Origin: G963674505 sp964575975
GTDB lineage: Bacteria; Desulfobacterota; Desulfobacteria; Desulfobacterales; SKZT01
Length of the DNA: 28,082 nucleotides
Reading direction: 5' to 3'
Assembly: GCA_964575975.1 (NCBI GenBank)
Contig: CAZNTU010000062.1
Coordinates: 1-28,082, forward strand
Position numbers and translations under genes: made by a program. Below the pieces are notes generated by a model. The model saw nothing but the letters and a program-made list of their open reading frames with translations, was not told the DNA's origin and did not search any database. The stretch's first letter is position 1, and every line of letters starts with the position of its first letter. Positions 7,726 through 15,833 of this stretch are shown here, one piece after another.

Positions 7726-9153
7726 TTACGGCTCTATGTCGATGGATGGGTAGATTCCCTCCAAACGACCTTGCGGGTAGGGCTGGATTATGTTGAACGA
7801 TATATCCTGGCCTTTCTGCGCGTGGCCCCTGCCGATTCGGCCGTCGAACAAGGCTCCGTTGGCTTTCAGGATGTGTTCGATCCGATGCCGGAAAGCATCC
7901 ACGAAAACAGCGCCGTCGCCCTTGAAAGTCATTGCGCCGATCTTGATTTCCCCCTTGGTTTCAGCGAGCTTTTCCAAGGGAATGCTGTTTTCCTTCAAGT
8001 CCTCCTGCGTGCGGATGTAACCCCAGACCAAGTGCTTTTCCGGAACGGTCACCGGCTCGGTCAAGTCCATAATGGTGTGGGGCATGACAATGCATTGGTC
8101 GCCCACTGTTATTTTGCACTCTTTCCTTCCCCACAGGAAAGAGTTGAATCCGACGAAAATCTTCTTGCCCATGTTGGCGTGGATAATGGAGGCGCCGTGG
8201 GCGGTCACGTTGTATCCCTCCAGCCGCGAATATCCTATATAGCAGTTTTCCTGGGCGTTGGCGCCCTCCCCGAGGAAAGCGTTTTCCAGATAGGCCCTTT
8301 GTGACACGAGTACGTTCCTGCCGATTTGATTTTTTCCTCTCCACACGCTGTAACGGTTGATGGAGGCGCCCGGAGGCACCTCTTTCACGGGAGATTCCAA
8401 ATGAACCACATCGTAGAGAATCTGGAATTCGGTCTTTCGATCCTCGGCGAAATCCATGAACATTCCAATTGCGCCCTTTCCCGGATCGAAGGCGATATAC
8501 TTTTTGTGAAGAATGTCTTTGGAGAACTGGTAGTTGAAATCGAACACGTCCTTGTATTTCACCCATACGCGTCCGGATTCTATATCCTGGTGGGAAAGTT
8601 CCCCCGCCTGCACGTAGGAGTATGTGCCGACCCGGCAATCGTGGAGAGTGGTGAGATCCACCGTGCTGAAGGGCTCCAGGAAACAACCCTCTATCGGAGA
8701 ACCGTGGATGTTGGCATACGGAGCGGAGGCCGAGTTTTTGATCAGAAACAGCTCCATCTTTTCGGGATTGTGGGAAAAATTGTGGACGAGGGTTTTAATC
8801 AAATAGCTGTCCTTGATCCAGATGAACTCGTCGTCGTCCACGTTGACGGGAACGCCGTCCACGTCGAACTTTTCCCCTTTCTCCTTCAGCTCGTCCCCCC
8901 GAATGTCGCACTTGTACAGAATCGAGTTGTCCACCTTGCATCTTCCCAAAAAGTAGCTGCCTGCCAGATTGGAGTTGCTGAAATGGAAATGGATCGGGTG
9001 ATTGGACCAGATCCCGTAAAACGCATAGAATTTGAGCATCTGGTCCAATGGCACAAACTCTAGAAGATAGGGTCTGACATCGATTGATAAACCGCGCAGG
9101 TTGATGTTGCCGCGATTTACAATACGGTCCAACAGGTTCTCGAGCTTTTTCAT
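7726..9153 (-). CDS. Left-handed beta-helix (hexapeptide-repeat) protein
   Basis: A 475-aa soluble protein with no signal peptide. The central to C-terminal part (about residues 270-390) shows irregular hexapeptide-type turns, such as IGRNVLVSQRAYLENAFLG, ENCYIGYSRLEGYNVT and ITVGDQCIVMPHTI. This is the pattern of a left-handed parallel beta-helix as found in acyltransferases and nucleotidyl-sugar enzymes. A second short helical-prism stretch appears near residues 55-85 (NSNLAGSYFLGRCKVDNSILYKCDIRG). No known catalytic motif (for example the LpxA or LpxD active site) can be named. Similar long proteins are usually annotated simply as transferases. The ATG has AAGGAG six nt upstream. It is monocistronic and converges with the Ehr operon. 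A role in envelope or polysaccharide modification is possible but is only a guess. Confidence 0.75.
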   Translation of the reverse strand: MKKLENLLDRIVNRGNINLRGLSIDVRPYLLEFVPLDQMLKFYAFYGIWSNHPIHFHFSNSNLAGSYFLGRCKVDNSILYKCDIRGDELKEKGEKFDVDGVPVNVDDDEFIWIKDSYLIKTLVHNFSHNPEKMELFLIKNSASAPYANIHGSPIEGCFLEPFSTVDLTTLHDCRVGTYSYVQAGELSHQDIESGRVWVKYKDVFDFNYQFSKDILHKKYIAFDPGKGAIGMFMDFAEDRKTEFQILYDVVHLESPVKEVPPGASINRYSVWRGKNQIGRNVLVSQRAYLENAFLGEGANAQENCYIGYSRLEGYNVTAHGASIIHANMGKKIFVGFNSFLWGRKECKITVGDQCIVMPHTIMDLTEPVTVPEKHLVWGYIRTQEDLKENSIPLEKLAETKGEIKIGAMTFKGDGAVFVDAFRHRIEHILKANGALFDGRIGRGHAQKGQDISFNIIQPYPQGRLEGIYPSIDIEP

Positions 9154-9362
9154 GCGAACTCCTTGTATCTTGGTAATTTATTGCCGTTCCAACCAATAAT
9201 TCGTTCGTTTTCGAACACTTGGAATTTTCGGGGATATATGCCAGACGGGACGGATAATGTCAACTAATATGGAGTATTCGGGGCAGGTTCATGGGAAGTT
9301 CCTGCCGCCGGCGAGGATCGATGGGACGAATGCAAGGATTGAATGGGGAACCTGCGAGGTTC
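9154..9362. other. Intergenic region with a small hairpin
   Basis: The gap between the hexapeptide gene and the Uma2 gene. It contains a 5-bp hairpin GTTCG-TTTT-CGAAC (9203-9216) about 50 nt upstream of the hexapeptide start, in the region where its promoter should be. An AT-rich stretch on the - strand (around 9175-9200) could hold a -10 element, but no clear promoter was identified. Confidence 0.35.
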
Positions 9363-9923
9363 TCAGTCCCACCACAGATTGTTCAGATCGATTTCAACCT
9401 CCTGGAAAGGTTCCGCGCGAACTTTTTGATCTTCTCCCGCAGTTTGGACAAGCATCCAGTGGCCGGACACCAGCTTGAACACTTCCAGCGTCTTTGCGAC
9501 GGGATCGACCAGCCAAACATGGGAAACGCCGAATTCGGAGTAAACCGGCATCTTTTTCAAGCGGTCGAGTCTGATCGTGCTTCGGGAAAGCACTTCGCAA
9601 ACCCAATCGGGAGGGACCTCGATCCAATTCGTTTCGGGAGGACGGGGCAGTCTTTGCTTTTTCCAGCCGGCCAAGTCCGGAACCAAGGTGTTTTCCCCAA
9701 GTCGCAATTCGGGTTCGAAGAGAATCAACCAGCCGCCCGGGCCGTTCCGTCCGAATTGAAACGGGAATCCAAGTTCTCCTCCCAGGACCGAAGTCGCCTT
9801 GCTATGTCGCGGAGACGGTCTCGGCAATGCGTAAAGTTCGCCCATGACAATCTCCCCGACCATATGGTCGGGCAATTTTCTCAAATCTTCGTAGGTAGCC
9901 CGCTTTTTAGCAAGTTTCTCCAT
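9363..9923 (-). CDS. Uma2 family PD-(D/E)XK nuclease-fold protein
   Basis: A 186-aa protein matching the Uma2 (formerly DUF820) family, a restriction-endonuclease-like fold of unknown biological role, often present in many copies in cyanobacteria, Myxococcota and other environmental bacteria. Seen motifs: an N-terminal helical start with EIVMGELY, Glu70/Glu72 (LFEPELRL), Asp83 in VPDLAGW, Glu110 in WVCEVLSRST, and DRLKKMPVYSEFGVSHVWLVD, which carries the Lys and the family's Y..GV.xxWLVDP ending. These positions fit the PD-(D/E)XK acidic/lysine core, so the fold looks intact. It stands alone. The flanking gene upstream ends more than 300 nt away, and its length is typical for the family. Confidence 0.87.
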   Translation of the reverse strand: MEKLAKKRATYEDLRKLPDHMVGEIVMGELYALPRPSPRHSKATSVLGGELGFPFQFGRNGPGGWLILFEPELRLGENTLVPDLAGWKKQRLPRPPETNWIEVPPDWVCEVLSRSTIRLDRLKKMPVYSEFGVSHVWLVDPVAKTLEVFKLVSGHWMLVQTAGEDQKVRAEPFQEVEIDLNNLWWD

Positions 9924-10242
9924 TCAAGCCTAATTCCCCTCTTTGATGATATTTAAAAACAATTCGGCATGGACCGACATTCCGAAGAATCGAATATGCG
10001 TTTTCCTCAATTGTTTCCAATAGGCACGAACCCGAAACATGGGTTCGGGAGAAATATAATATCATCGACTTGAGGCGATGACAAATTTTTCGAAGAGGAG
10101 CCGTTTTCACGAACCGGCAGGAACGCGGAGCAGCGGTTTCCGCCGCATCCGCATTTTTTTCCGGTGGGTTCAATATTCGAACGGGGAACAAAGAACCGCC
10201 GGGTCCCGGTCGGTGCCCGGCGGTTTTTCCGTTTTTCGCTGT
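9924..10242. other. 319-nt intergenic region with two hairpins
   Basis: No convincing gene is present. It holds the terminator of the chemoreceptor gene (10194-10225) and a second inverted repeat, CGAACCC at 10027-10033 with GGGTTCG at 10041-10047 (7-nt loop). The latter has an alternative pairing, CCCGAA (10031-10036) with TTCGGG (10044-10049). It lies about 105 nt upstream of the Uma2 start, in its leader or promoter zone. An AT-rich stretch follows at 10050-10062. Confidence 0.45.
10194..10225 (-). terminator. Terminator hairpin after the chemoreceptor gene
   Basis: Perfect 10-bp GC-rich stem, AACCGCCGGG (10194-10203) with CCCGGCGGTT (10216-10225), 12-nt loop. It begins 17 nt beyond the stop codon of the chemoreceptor, the last gene of the long - strand cluster. 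The T-run is better on the + side (TTTTT) than on the - side (CTTTG), so it may be weak or bidirectional. Confidence 0.7.
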
Positions 10243-12765
10243 CTATGCGGCTCTCGCCCTTGTCTTTTCTTTCTCTTTGATTCCGGAAACCTTGAACTGC
10301 ACGACCTGTTCGTGAAGTTCCTCGGAAACCCTTTGCATTTCCTCGGTAATTGCCACGACTTGGCCGGCGCCCTGCACGGTGTTTCGCGCGCCTTCCAGGG
10401 ACTCGTCGGAAATGGACACCAGCTTTTTGGAACGTTGGGCTTGCAGACCGGTCATCTCCTCCGTCTGTTTGGTACGCGTCACGATGCCTTCCATTTCCTT
10501 TCCCACGTTTCTGGCGGCATCGTCGGCGTCGGTCGCAAGCTTGGCTACCGTGTTGACCTTGTCCACCAGCGAGGAAAGGGCCTCCTCGGCGACCCTTCTT
10601 CTTTCGCCCTGGGCGCCGGCGAGGCTACCGACCTGCTTGGCAAGTTCGTTCAAACGATCCATGACCTCGTCCACCTGTCGGGTACCTTCGGTCAGACTCT
10701 GCGCCTTCTTGGAAATGTCGAGAATGGCCTGGAGGTTGGCCCGGCCGCCCTCGGCGATTTTCGCGAGGGCCTTGGTGGACTGGTCGGTCAGCTTGGTACC
10801 TTCCTCGACTCTCGCCACGGAGTTTTTAATAAGGCCGGTAATTTCCTTGGCCGCTTCGGAAGACCGTTGGGCCAGTTTACCGACTTCGTCGGCGACGACC
10901 GCGAAGCCCTTGCCGTGTTCTCCGGCGCGGGCGGCCTCGATGGCGGCGTTCAAGGCCAAGAGGTTGGTCTGTTCGGCGATTTCGGTGATGACGCCGATGA
11001 TCTCGGAAATCTGGTCCGAGGATTGCGCGATTTCGGCCATACCTTCCACGGTGGCCTTTACCGATTCGGCGCCTTCGTCGGCGGCTTTCCGGACGTTTTC
11101 GCCCTGTTCCGTGGCCAGCTTGGCGGCATCGGCCATTTCATTGATGATCTTGCCGATGGCGTCGATGGCCTTGGAAGCTTCCTCGACCGCTTGCGCCTGT
11201 TTCTGGGAGGTGGCCACGACCTCCGCGCCGGCCTTGCCCATGGCGCCGACGCGGTCGGTGGCGATGTTCGCCTGCTCCGTTTGTTCCTTGGCGATCTGGA
11301 CCACTTGGGCAAGCGATTTGATGAGTACTTCCACGCGTGCCTGAGACTGCACGGCAGCCTTTTCCTGGGCGGAGGCGGCGGATGCCACCTCGCCGGCGGT
11401 CTTCCCCATTTCCTGAATGGTCTTCTGGATTTCCAGAGTCTGCTTTTCCTCGTTGGCGGCGCGCTCCCTGTTTCTGCTTGCTCGAGTCGCCACTTCGGAA
11501 GAGCTTTCGCCGACCTTGTCCGCAGACTGAACGACCAAGCCGAAAGATTCGTCGAGTTGCTCGATGAGAGTGTTCAATTCCGAGGCCATGGCCCCGATTT
11601 CGTCCTTGTTCGCCACGGGCACCTTGATGGTAAGATCGCGATCTTCCGCCATCCTCCGGACTGTATCGGCGATGGTGACAATGGGGTTGGCGAGGGTCCG
11701 GGCCATGAAGAACGCGATAACGAGAACGATGGCGGCGACAACGAGACCGATATAAAGCAAACTGTTACGAAGACGATATACCGCTTCGAGGGCTTCGTCC
11801 TCTTCGATCGAAGTAATAAGCAACTCGGTTTGACCGAAGTTGGTAATCGGCTGGTACGCCGTCGCGGAACTTTTGCCTCGGTAGTCCTTTTCTACAACGA
11901 ACCCGGTTTCTCCCTGCGCGGCAAGCTTGACCGCATGCTGATCCGCCTTTTGTTTCAGGATGGTGTCTTCCGTCCCGAACCGGGACTGGGTCAGCATGAG
12001 AAACGATTCCTTGTCCACGAGATAGGATTCGCCGGTATCGCCCAGGCCTTCGTAGTTTTGCAGAATTTTCGTGAGTTCGTCGGGAAACTGGAAGGCGAGA
12101 ACTCCGAGGGTTTTTCCCTCGTAAACAACTGGCGCGGCCAAAAAGCGGGCGGGTGCGTTCGAAGGGGCGTAGACCCTCAACCGGCTTGCGACCGCTTGTC
12201 CAACACTCTGCTTAACGGCTTCGCGAAACAGTTGTCCGAGGTTCGAATCGGCGTAGGGACCGTTGACGAGGTTGGTAAAGAGATCCGAAGCCTTTTTGTC
12301 GGTCCAGAGAACGTGGCCGTTCTCCGAGATCAGGTATATGTCCTGATACCCGTAAGCTTCGGACAAACCCGTCAGCGCGTCGGTCGCGAAGTCGAAAGTT
12401 TCGCTGAAGGCCGAAACGGGCGCGTTCGGAGCGATCGCGGCATTGGCGGCGGCGCTTCTGTCCCTGTCCGACCCGCCTATGGACCCGAACGCTGTTTCTA
12501 CGGCTTGAAGCGACTGGGCGACGACAGCTCTTTTCGCGTTACGTACAAGGTTTTTGCTTCGCTCGACGTACCAGGTCTCGATTTGATCCGCCCTGGAGGA
12601 CCTTACGGCGATGAGTTTGTTTTCCGCCTCCGCGATCAACGCCTCATTTGCCACGTCGTTGGCGAAGTAGCCCACCACCACGATCGGGACCATACTGATG
12701 AAAAGAGCGAACAGCAGAAGTTTCCACCGCAGGCTGAGGTCTAAAAACCACCGGATTGGATTCAT
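10243..12765 (-). CDS. Methyl-accepting chemotaxis protein, dCache-HAMP type
   Basis: An 840-aa transmembrane chemoreceptor. Layout: first membrane helix about 12-34, periplasmic dCache-like sensor about 35-330 (with a YQDIYLISENGHVLWTDKK-type strand near 140-158), second helix about 334-356, HAMP about 357-409, then a long cytoplasmic coiled-coil hairpin to about 820. The hairpin tip with the CheA/CheW-binding signature (EQTNLLALNAAIEAARAGEH, 598-617, then GFAVVADEV) is perfectly conserved. There is no C-terminal CheR-docking pentapeptide; the end is basic (KEKEKTRARAA). A perfect AGGAGGG precedes the ATG. It is the last gene of the - strand chemosensory/transport cluster, 43 nt after the binding-protein gene. 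That neighbour suggests it may sense the solute-loaded binding protein or a related small molecule, which is inference. A terminator follows. Confidence 0.94.
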   Translation of the reverse strand: MNPIRWFLDLSLRWKLLLFALFISMVPIVVVGYFANDVANEALIAEAENKLIAVRSSRADQIETWYVERSKNLVRNAKRAVVAQSLQAVETAFGSIGGSDRDRSAAANAAIAPNAPVSAFSETFDFATDALTGLSEAYGYQDIYLISENGHVLWTDKKASDLFTNLVNGPYADSNLGQLFREAVKQSVGQAVASRLRVYAPSNAPARFLAAPVVYEGKTLGVLAFQFPDELTKILQNYEGLGDTGESYLVDKESFLMLTQSRFGTEDTILKQKADQHAVKLAAQGETGFVVEKDYRGKSSATAYQPITNFGQTELLITSIEEDEALEAVYRLRNSLLYIGLVVAAIVLVIAFFMARTLANPIVTIADTVRRMAEDRDLTIKVPVANKDEIGAMASELNTLIEQLDESFGLVVQSADKVGESSSEVATRASRNRERAANEEKQTLEIQKTIQEMGKTAGEVASAASAQEKAAVQSQARVEVLIKSLAQVVQIAKEQTEQANIATDRVGAMGKAGAEVVATSQKQAQAVEEASKAIDAIGKIINEMADAAKLATEQGENVRKAADEGAESVKATVEGMAEIAQSSDQISEIIGVITEIAEQTNLLALNAAIEAARAGEHGKGFAVVADEVGKLAQRSSEAAKEITGLIKNSVARVEEGTKLTDQSTKALAKIAEGGRANLQAILDISKKAQSLTEGTRQVDEVMDRLNELAKQVGSLAGAQGERRRVAEEALSSLVDKVNTVAKLATDADDAARNVGKEMEGIVTRTKQTEEMTGLQAQRSKKLVSISDESLEGARNTVQGAGQVVAITEEMQRVSEELHEQVVQFKVSGIKEKEKTRARAA

Positions 12766-12808
12766 GTTTCCCTCCTATATTTTTTAGTTAGGTTGTCTTC
12801 CGAAAAAT

Positions 12809-14104
12809 TTACTGTTGCGTCGATGGCGCCGCGCTTTCGACAGTTTCGCCTGGAAGCATTTCGAGCCGGACGGGGTTTTCCGCCATGGTCCGGGAAGCCT
12901 CCTCGCCGCTCATGCGGGCGACAATGCTGAAATAGTCTTCGGAACCGGCCGCAGGCCTTCTTCCCTCGACCACGAACACCGGCCTGATTCCCTGGTGGTC
13001 CCATTTTCTGAAATATTCCTCGTCCACAAGCAATGAGAACCGAAAGTCCTCGAGGGCGGGGATGACTTTTTTCGGGTCGGTAGTTCCCGCACGCTTGACC
13101 GCGTCGGCCCAGACGATGATATTGACATATGCAGTGGCGCCGATGGTCCCGGGTTTTCCGCCGTAAGCCCTTTCGTATGCTTGGACGAACCTACGGGAAC
13201 CTTCGTATTGATCCGCCAAGCCGTGGTACCAGGGCATGGTCGACAATACTCCGTATATTGCTTCGGAACCGGCCTCCTTCGCAACCGACAAGTCCATGAT
13301 GGGCGCGACGACCGCCATTTTGTCCATCAGACGCATTTTCTGCGCCTGTTGAAGAATCCCCACCAGATCGGCGCCGAACTGCGAGCAAACAAGGACAGTG
13401 GGAGCGGCCTTGACGACTTCTTCCAACTTCGCCAGGAAGCCAAGGCGTTGTTTCATTTGGGCGCCGGATATCCCGCCCTTTGCGCCGAGGGGCGTCGATG
13501 CCGTATAGACTGTTCTTGCTCCCTGGGATTCGAGAATTCTCCGCATGGTTTCCGTAACATCCTGGCCCCACGAGTAGTCCGCGTAAATATATGCGTAGCT
13601 CGCGCTATTGCCGAATCTTTCGACGAGGGTTTTCGAAAGGGCCTTGGCGCTCTGATGGGCGCTCGAGTACCACCGGAAAGTGTGGCGATGGGCTTCGGTT
13701 CCCGTAATCTGGTTTGCGTTGGTCAAACCCGCCATGAACAAGACCCCGCTGCGTTGGCATTCAGCGGACAAAGCCGCCGCCACGGCCGAACTGGAACCTC
13801 CAGTCAACATGACCGCGCCTCTCGAAATGAGATTGCGCGCGCCCGCGACCGCGACTTCCGGGTTGGATTGGGTGTTGACGGTAGTATACGTGATCTGCCC
13901 CCCGGGGAGGCCTCCCTTGGCGTTTACTTCGTCGATAGCCAGTTTGAAGGCGTTCAGCTGCTCTTTTCCCTGTTCCGCGTAAGGTCCGGTTTCCGGTATC
14001 GTAAGGCCGATCTCCACCGCCTCCGATGTTCCTTCCATGGCAAAGATCGTCGCGAACAGGAAAGAGAGAATCAAAATGGTTGTTTTTTCCTTCGCCCTTA
14101 TCAT
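12809..14104 (-). CDS. LivK-type periplasmic solute-binding protein
   Basis: A 431-aa periplasmic binding protein of the type I fold (Peripla_BP_6, branched-chain amino acid/amide family). A signal peptide spans about residues 1-29 (hydrophobic ILILSFLFATIFAM core, likely cleavage after SEA). The mature start (VEIGLTIPETGPYAEQGKEQLNAFKLAIDEVN) and GGSSSAVAAALSAEC are hallmarks of the family. No lipobox Cys is seen. The ATG has AAGGAG. It lies 129 nt downstream of an SsuB-like ATPase gene and 43 nt before the chemoreceptor. LivK-type proteins normally work with LivHMGF components, none of which are here. The adjacent permease and ATPase belong to the SsuBC/TauBC family, whose partners are usually NMT1-like proteins. 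It may serve that transporter, an unlinked one, or act as a sensor for the chemoreceptor. The substrate cannot be told. Confidence 0.9.
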   Translation of the reverse strand: MIRAKEKTTILILSFLFATIFAMEGTSEAVEIGLTIPETGPYAEQGKEQLNAFKLAIDEVNAKGGLPGGQITYTTVNTQSNPEVAVAGARNLISRGAVMLTGGSSSAVAAALSAECQRSGVLFMAGLTNANQITGTEAHRHTFRWYSSAHQSAKALSKTLVERFGNSASYAYIYADYSWGQDVTETMRRILESQGARTVYTASTPLGAKGGISGAQMKQRLGFLAKLEEVVKAAPTVLVCSQFGADLVGILQQAQKMRLMDKMAVVAPIMDLSVAKEAGSEAIYGVLSTMPWYHGLADQYEGSRRFVQAYERAYGGKPGTIGATAYVNIIVWADAVKRAGTTDPKKVIPALEDFRFSLLVDEEYFRKWDHQGIRPVFVVEGRRPAAGSEDYFSIVARMSGEEASRTMAENPVRLEMLPGETVESAAPSTQQ

Positions 14105-14233
14105 TGTTTTTCTCCTTTGGTTTGTTATTGGTTGATTCCGATAAAATTAGAATTCAAACGTTAAGAAAACAGCAGCGCCCCCTGCCGTTCCCGAACCGAA
14201 AAGGTTTCGAGTTTTGCGGAGAGGCGACATGAA

Positions 14234-15031
14234 TCAAACGGCGTAGCTTACGCCGAGCATCAGAAAGATTTCCTCCCTGAGGTCTCCCAGTTCCTGCTCT
14301 TTCAGGAAGTCTCGGGGCCTTTCGAATTCGAGCTTCCGGGAAAGCACTACCTTAGCCGGTCTTCCGTTGAGAATGACGATCCGGTCGCCCAGAACCAATG
14401 CGTCGTCGATGTCGTGGGTAACCAGCAAAGTGGTCTTCCCCAAGAACTCGTGCATATTCACGATTTCCTCGCGGATTCTAAGGTGCGTGAAATAATCCAG
14501 GCCGGTAAACGGCTCGTCCATGTACAACACGTCCGGGTCCACCGCCAAGGCTCTGGCAAGTTCGGCCCTTCGTCTCATCCCTCCGGACAGTTGATGGGGA
14601 AAGTGGTTTTCGAATCCCTCCAGCTCCACGATTTCGAGGTTTTCCCTGATTTTAGCCTCCATCTCCTCCTTGTCCTTCATGCGGCGAAGCCCCAGGCCGA
14701 CGTTCTGCCGGACAGTCATCCAAGGCAGGAGCGAACTGTGCTGGAAAACGAAAACATGGTTGTGGTTCGGGCCGTTCACTCTTTCGCCGTCGATAAGCAC
14801 ATCGCCCGTGTAAGAAGCGTCGAATCCGGCGATTATCCTCAGCAGGGTCGATTTTCCGCATCCGGAAGGCCCCAGGATGCATACCATTTCGCCGTTTTCG
14901 AATTCCAAGTCGATATTTTCCAACACTTGGACGAGAGTACCCGAGACATTTAGGGGTTCGTTGACGCTCCTGCGCTTACGACGTCTGTCTATATAAAACT
15001 TACCCAGGTTTCTGACCGAAATTTGTCCCAT
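14234..15031 (-). CDS. ABC transporter ATPase, SsuB/TauB-like
   Basis: A 265-aa nucleotide-binding subunit of the nitrate/sulfonate/taurine family. Walker A GPSGCGKST (54-62), signature LSGGMRRRAELARAL (148-162), Walker B VLYMDEP (168-174) and the switch His in VTHDIDDAL (about 204-212) are all intact, as is the Q-loop (FVFQHSSLLPWMTV). The N-terminus has an unusual basic insert (DRRRKRR, about 15-21) before the core, longer than usual for SsuB. It lies 25 nt after the permease gene, so the pair forms an import core. The substrate is unknown; sulfonates, taurine, nitrate, bicarbonate and pyrimidine precursors are all handled by this family. Confidence 0.92.
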   Translation of the reverse strand: MGQISVRNLGKFYIDRRRKRRSVNEPLNVSGTLVQVLENIDLEFENGEMVCILGPSGCGKSTLLRIIAGFDASYTGDVLIDGERVNGPNHNHVFVFQHSSLLPWMTVRQNVGLGLRRMKDKEEMEAKIRENLEIVELEGFENHFPHQLSGGMRRRAELARALAVDPDVLYMDEPFTGLDYFTHLRIREEIVNMHEFLGKTTLLVTHDIDDALVLGDRIVILNGRPAKVVLSRKLEFERPRDFLKEQELGDLREEIFLMLGVSYAV

Positions 15032-15056
15032 GTTTCTCTACCGCACGGATTAATTC

Positions 15057-15830
15057 CTACGATTCCAAAGTTCCCCAAAAGACGGAATCCAGTTTGCCCA
15101 TTTTTTTCATGACGTGGTCCAACGCCAGTCCGATGGCTCCGATTACGATCATGGAGACCATGACACAATCCATTCTCAATGCGTTTCTGCTGTCCAAAAT
15201 CAAGTATCCCAGGCCAGATTTCACGGCGATCATTTCCGCCGCCACCACCACCAGCCAAGCAATGCCCAGGGATATCCGAAGGGCGGTGACCACCGACGGC
15301 ATAATCGCCGGGACGATTACTTTTCGGATCAGTTCCATCTTCGTAAAACCGAAATTGGCGGCCACGTAAAAATAGACGGGGTTGATTTCGGAAACGGCGA
15401 CCGTAGTGGCGACCACGAGCGGAAAAAAGCTAGACAGAAAAATCAGAAAAACGGCGGGCTTGTCGCCTATACCAAACCAGAGCATGGCCAGCGGAATCCA
15501 GGCCAAAGGACTTATAGGCCGCAAAAATTGAATCACGGGGCTGATAAACAGTCTGCACACCCTGATGCGGCCAAGCAAAATGCCTATGGGAGCGGCGAAC
15601 AGGATAGCGAGATAAAATCCCGTCGTGACCCTGAAGAGGCTTGCGACGGCATGCTTTATCAAAACGCCGTTCGCGGTCAATTCCACCATGCTTTTCGCCA
15701 CTTTCGCCGGGCTTGGAAAGACCGATTCGCCAAATCCCGACACACGGGCCGCGGTAGCCCACGCAAGCACTACCAAGCCGAACGACAGCAAGGAAAACAG
15801 CCGGGTATGGTGTTTTTCCGAATCGCCCAT
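15057..15830 (-). CDS. ABC transporter permease, SsuC/TauC-like
   Basis: A 257-aa inner-membrane permease of the BPD_transp_1 family with about six membrane segments. The N-terminal motif VFPSPAKVAKSMVEL and the central IQFLRPISPLAWIPLAMLWFG are typical of SsuC/TauC proteins. The EAA loop that contacts the ATPase is visible as VAANFGFTKMELIRKVIVPAIMPSV (about 157-181). It begins only 3 nt after the stop of the ParA-like gene, so translation is probably coupled to it, an uncommon pairing for a transporter. The expected NMT1-type binding protein is missing nearby. Confidence 0.92.
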   Translation of the reverse strand: MGDSEKHHTRLFSLLSFGLVVLAWATAARVSGFGESVFPSPAKVAKSMVELTANGVLIKHAVASLFRVTTGFYLAILFAAPIGILLGRIRVCRLFISPVIQFLRPISPLAWIPLAMLWFGIGDKPAVFLIFLSSFFPLVVATTVAVSEINPVYFYVAANFGFTKMELIRKVIVPAIMPSVVTALRISLGIAWLVVVAAEMIAVKSGLGYLILDSRNALRMDCVMVSMIVIGAIGLALDHVMKKMGKLDSVFWGTLES

Positions 15831-15833
15831 TTT

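Noticed and set aside
10078..12744. 888-aa open frame on the + strand
   Set aside because: Antisense shadow of the chemoreceptor gene. The repeated Gly/Leu/Phe pattern mirrors the Ala/Glu coiled-coil codons on the other strand.
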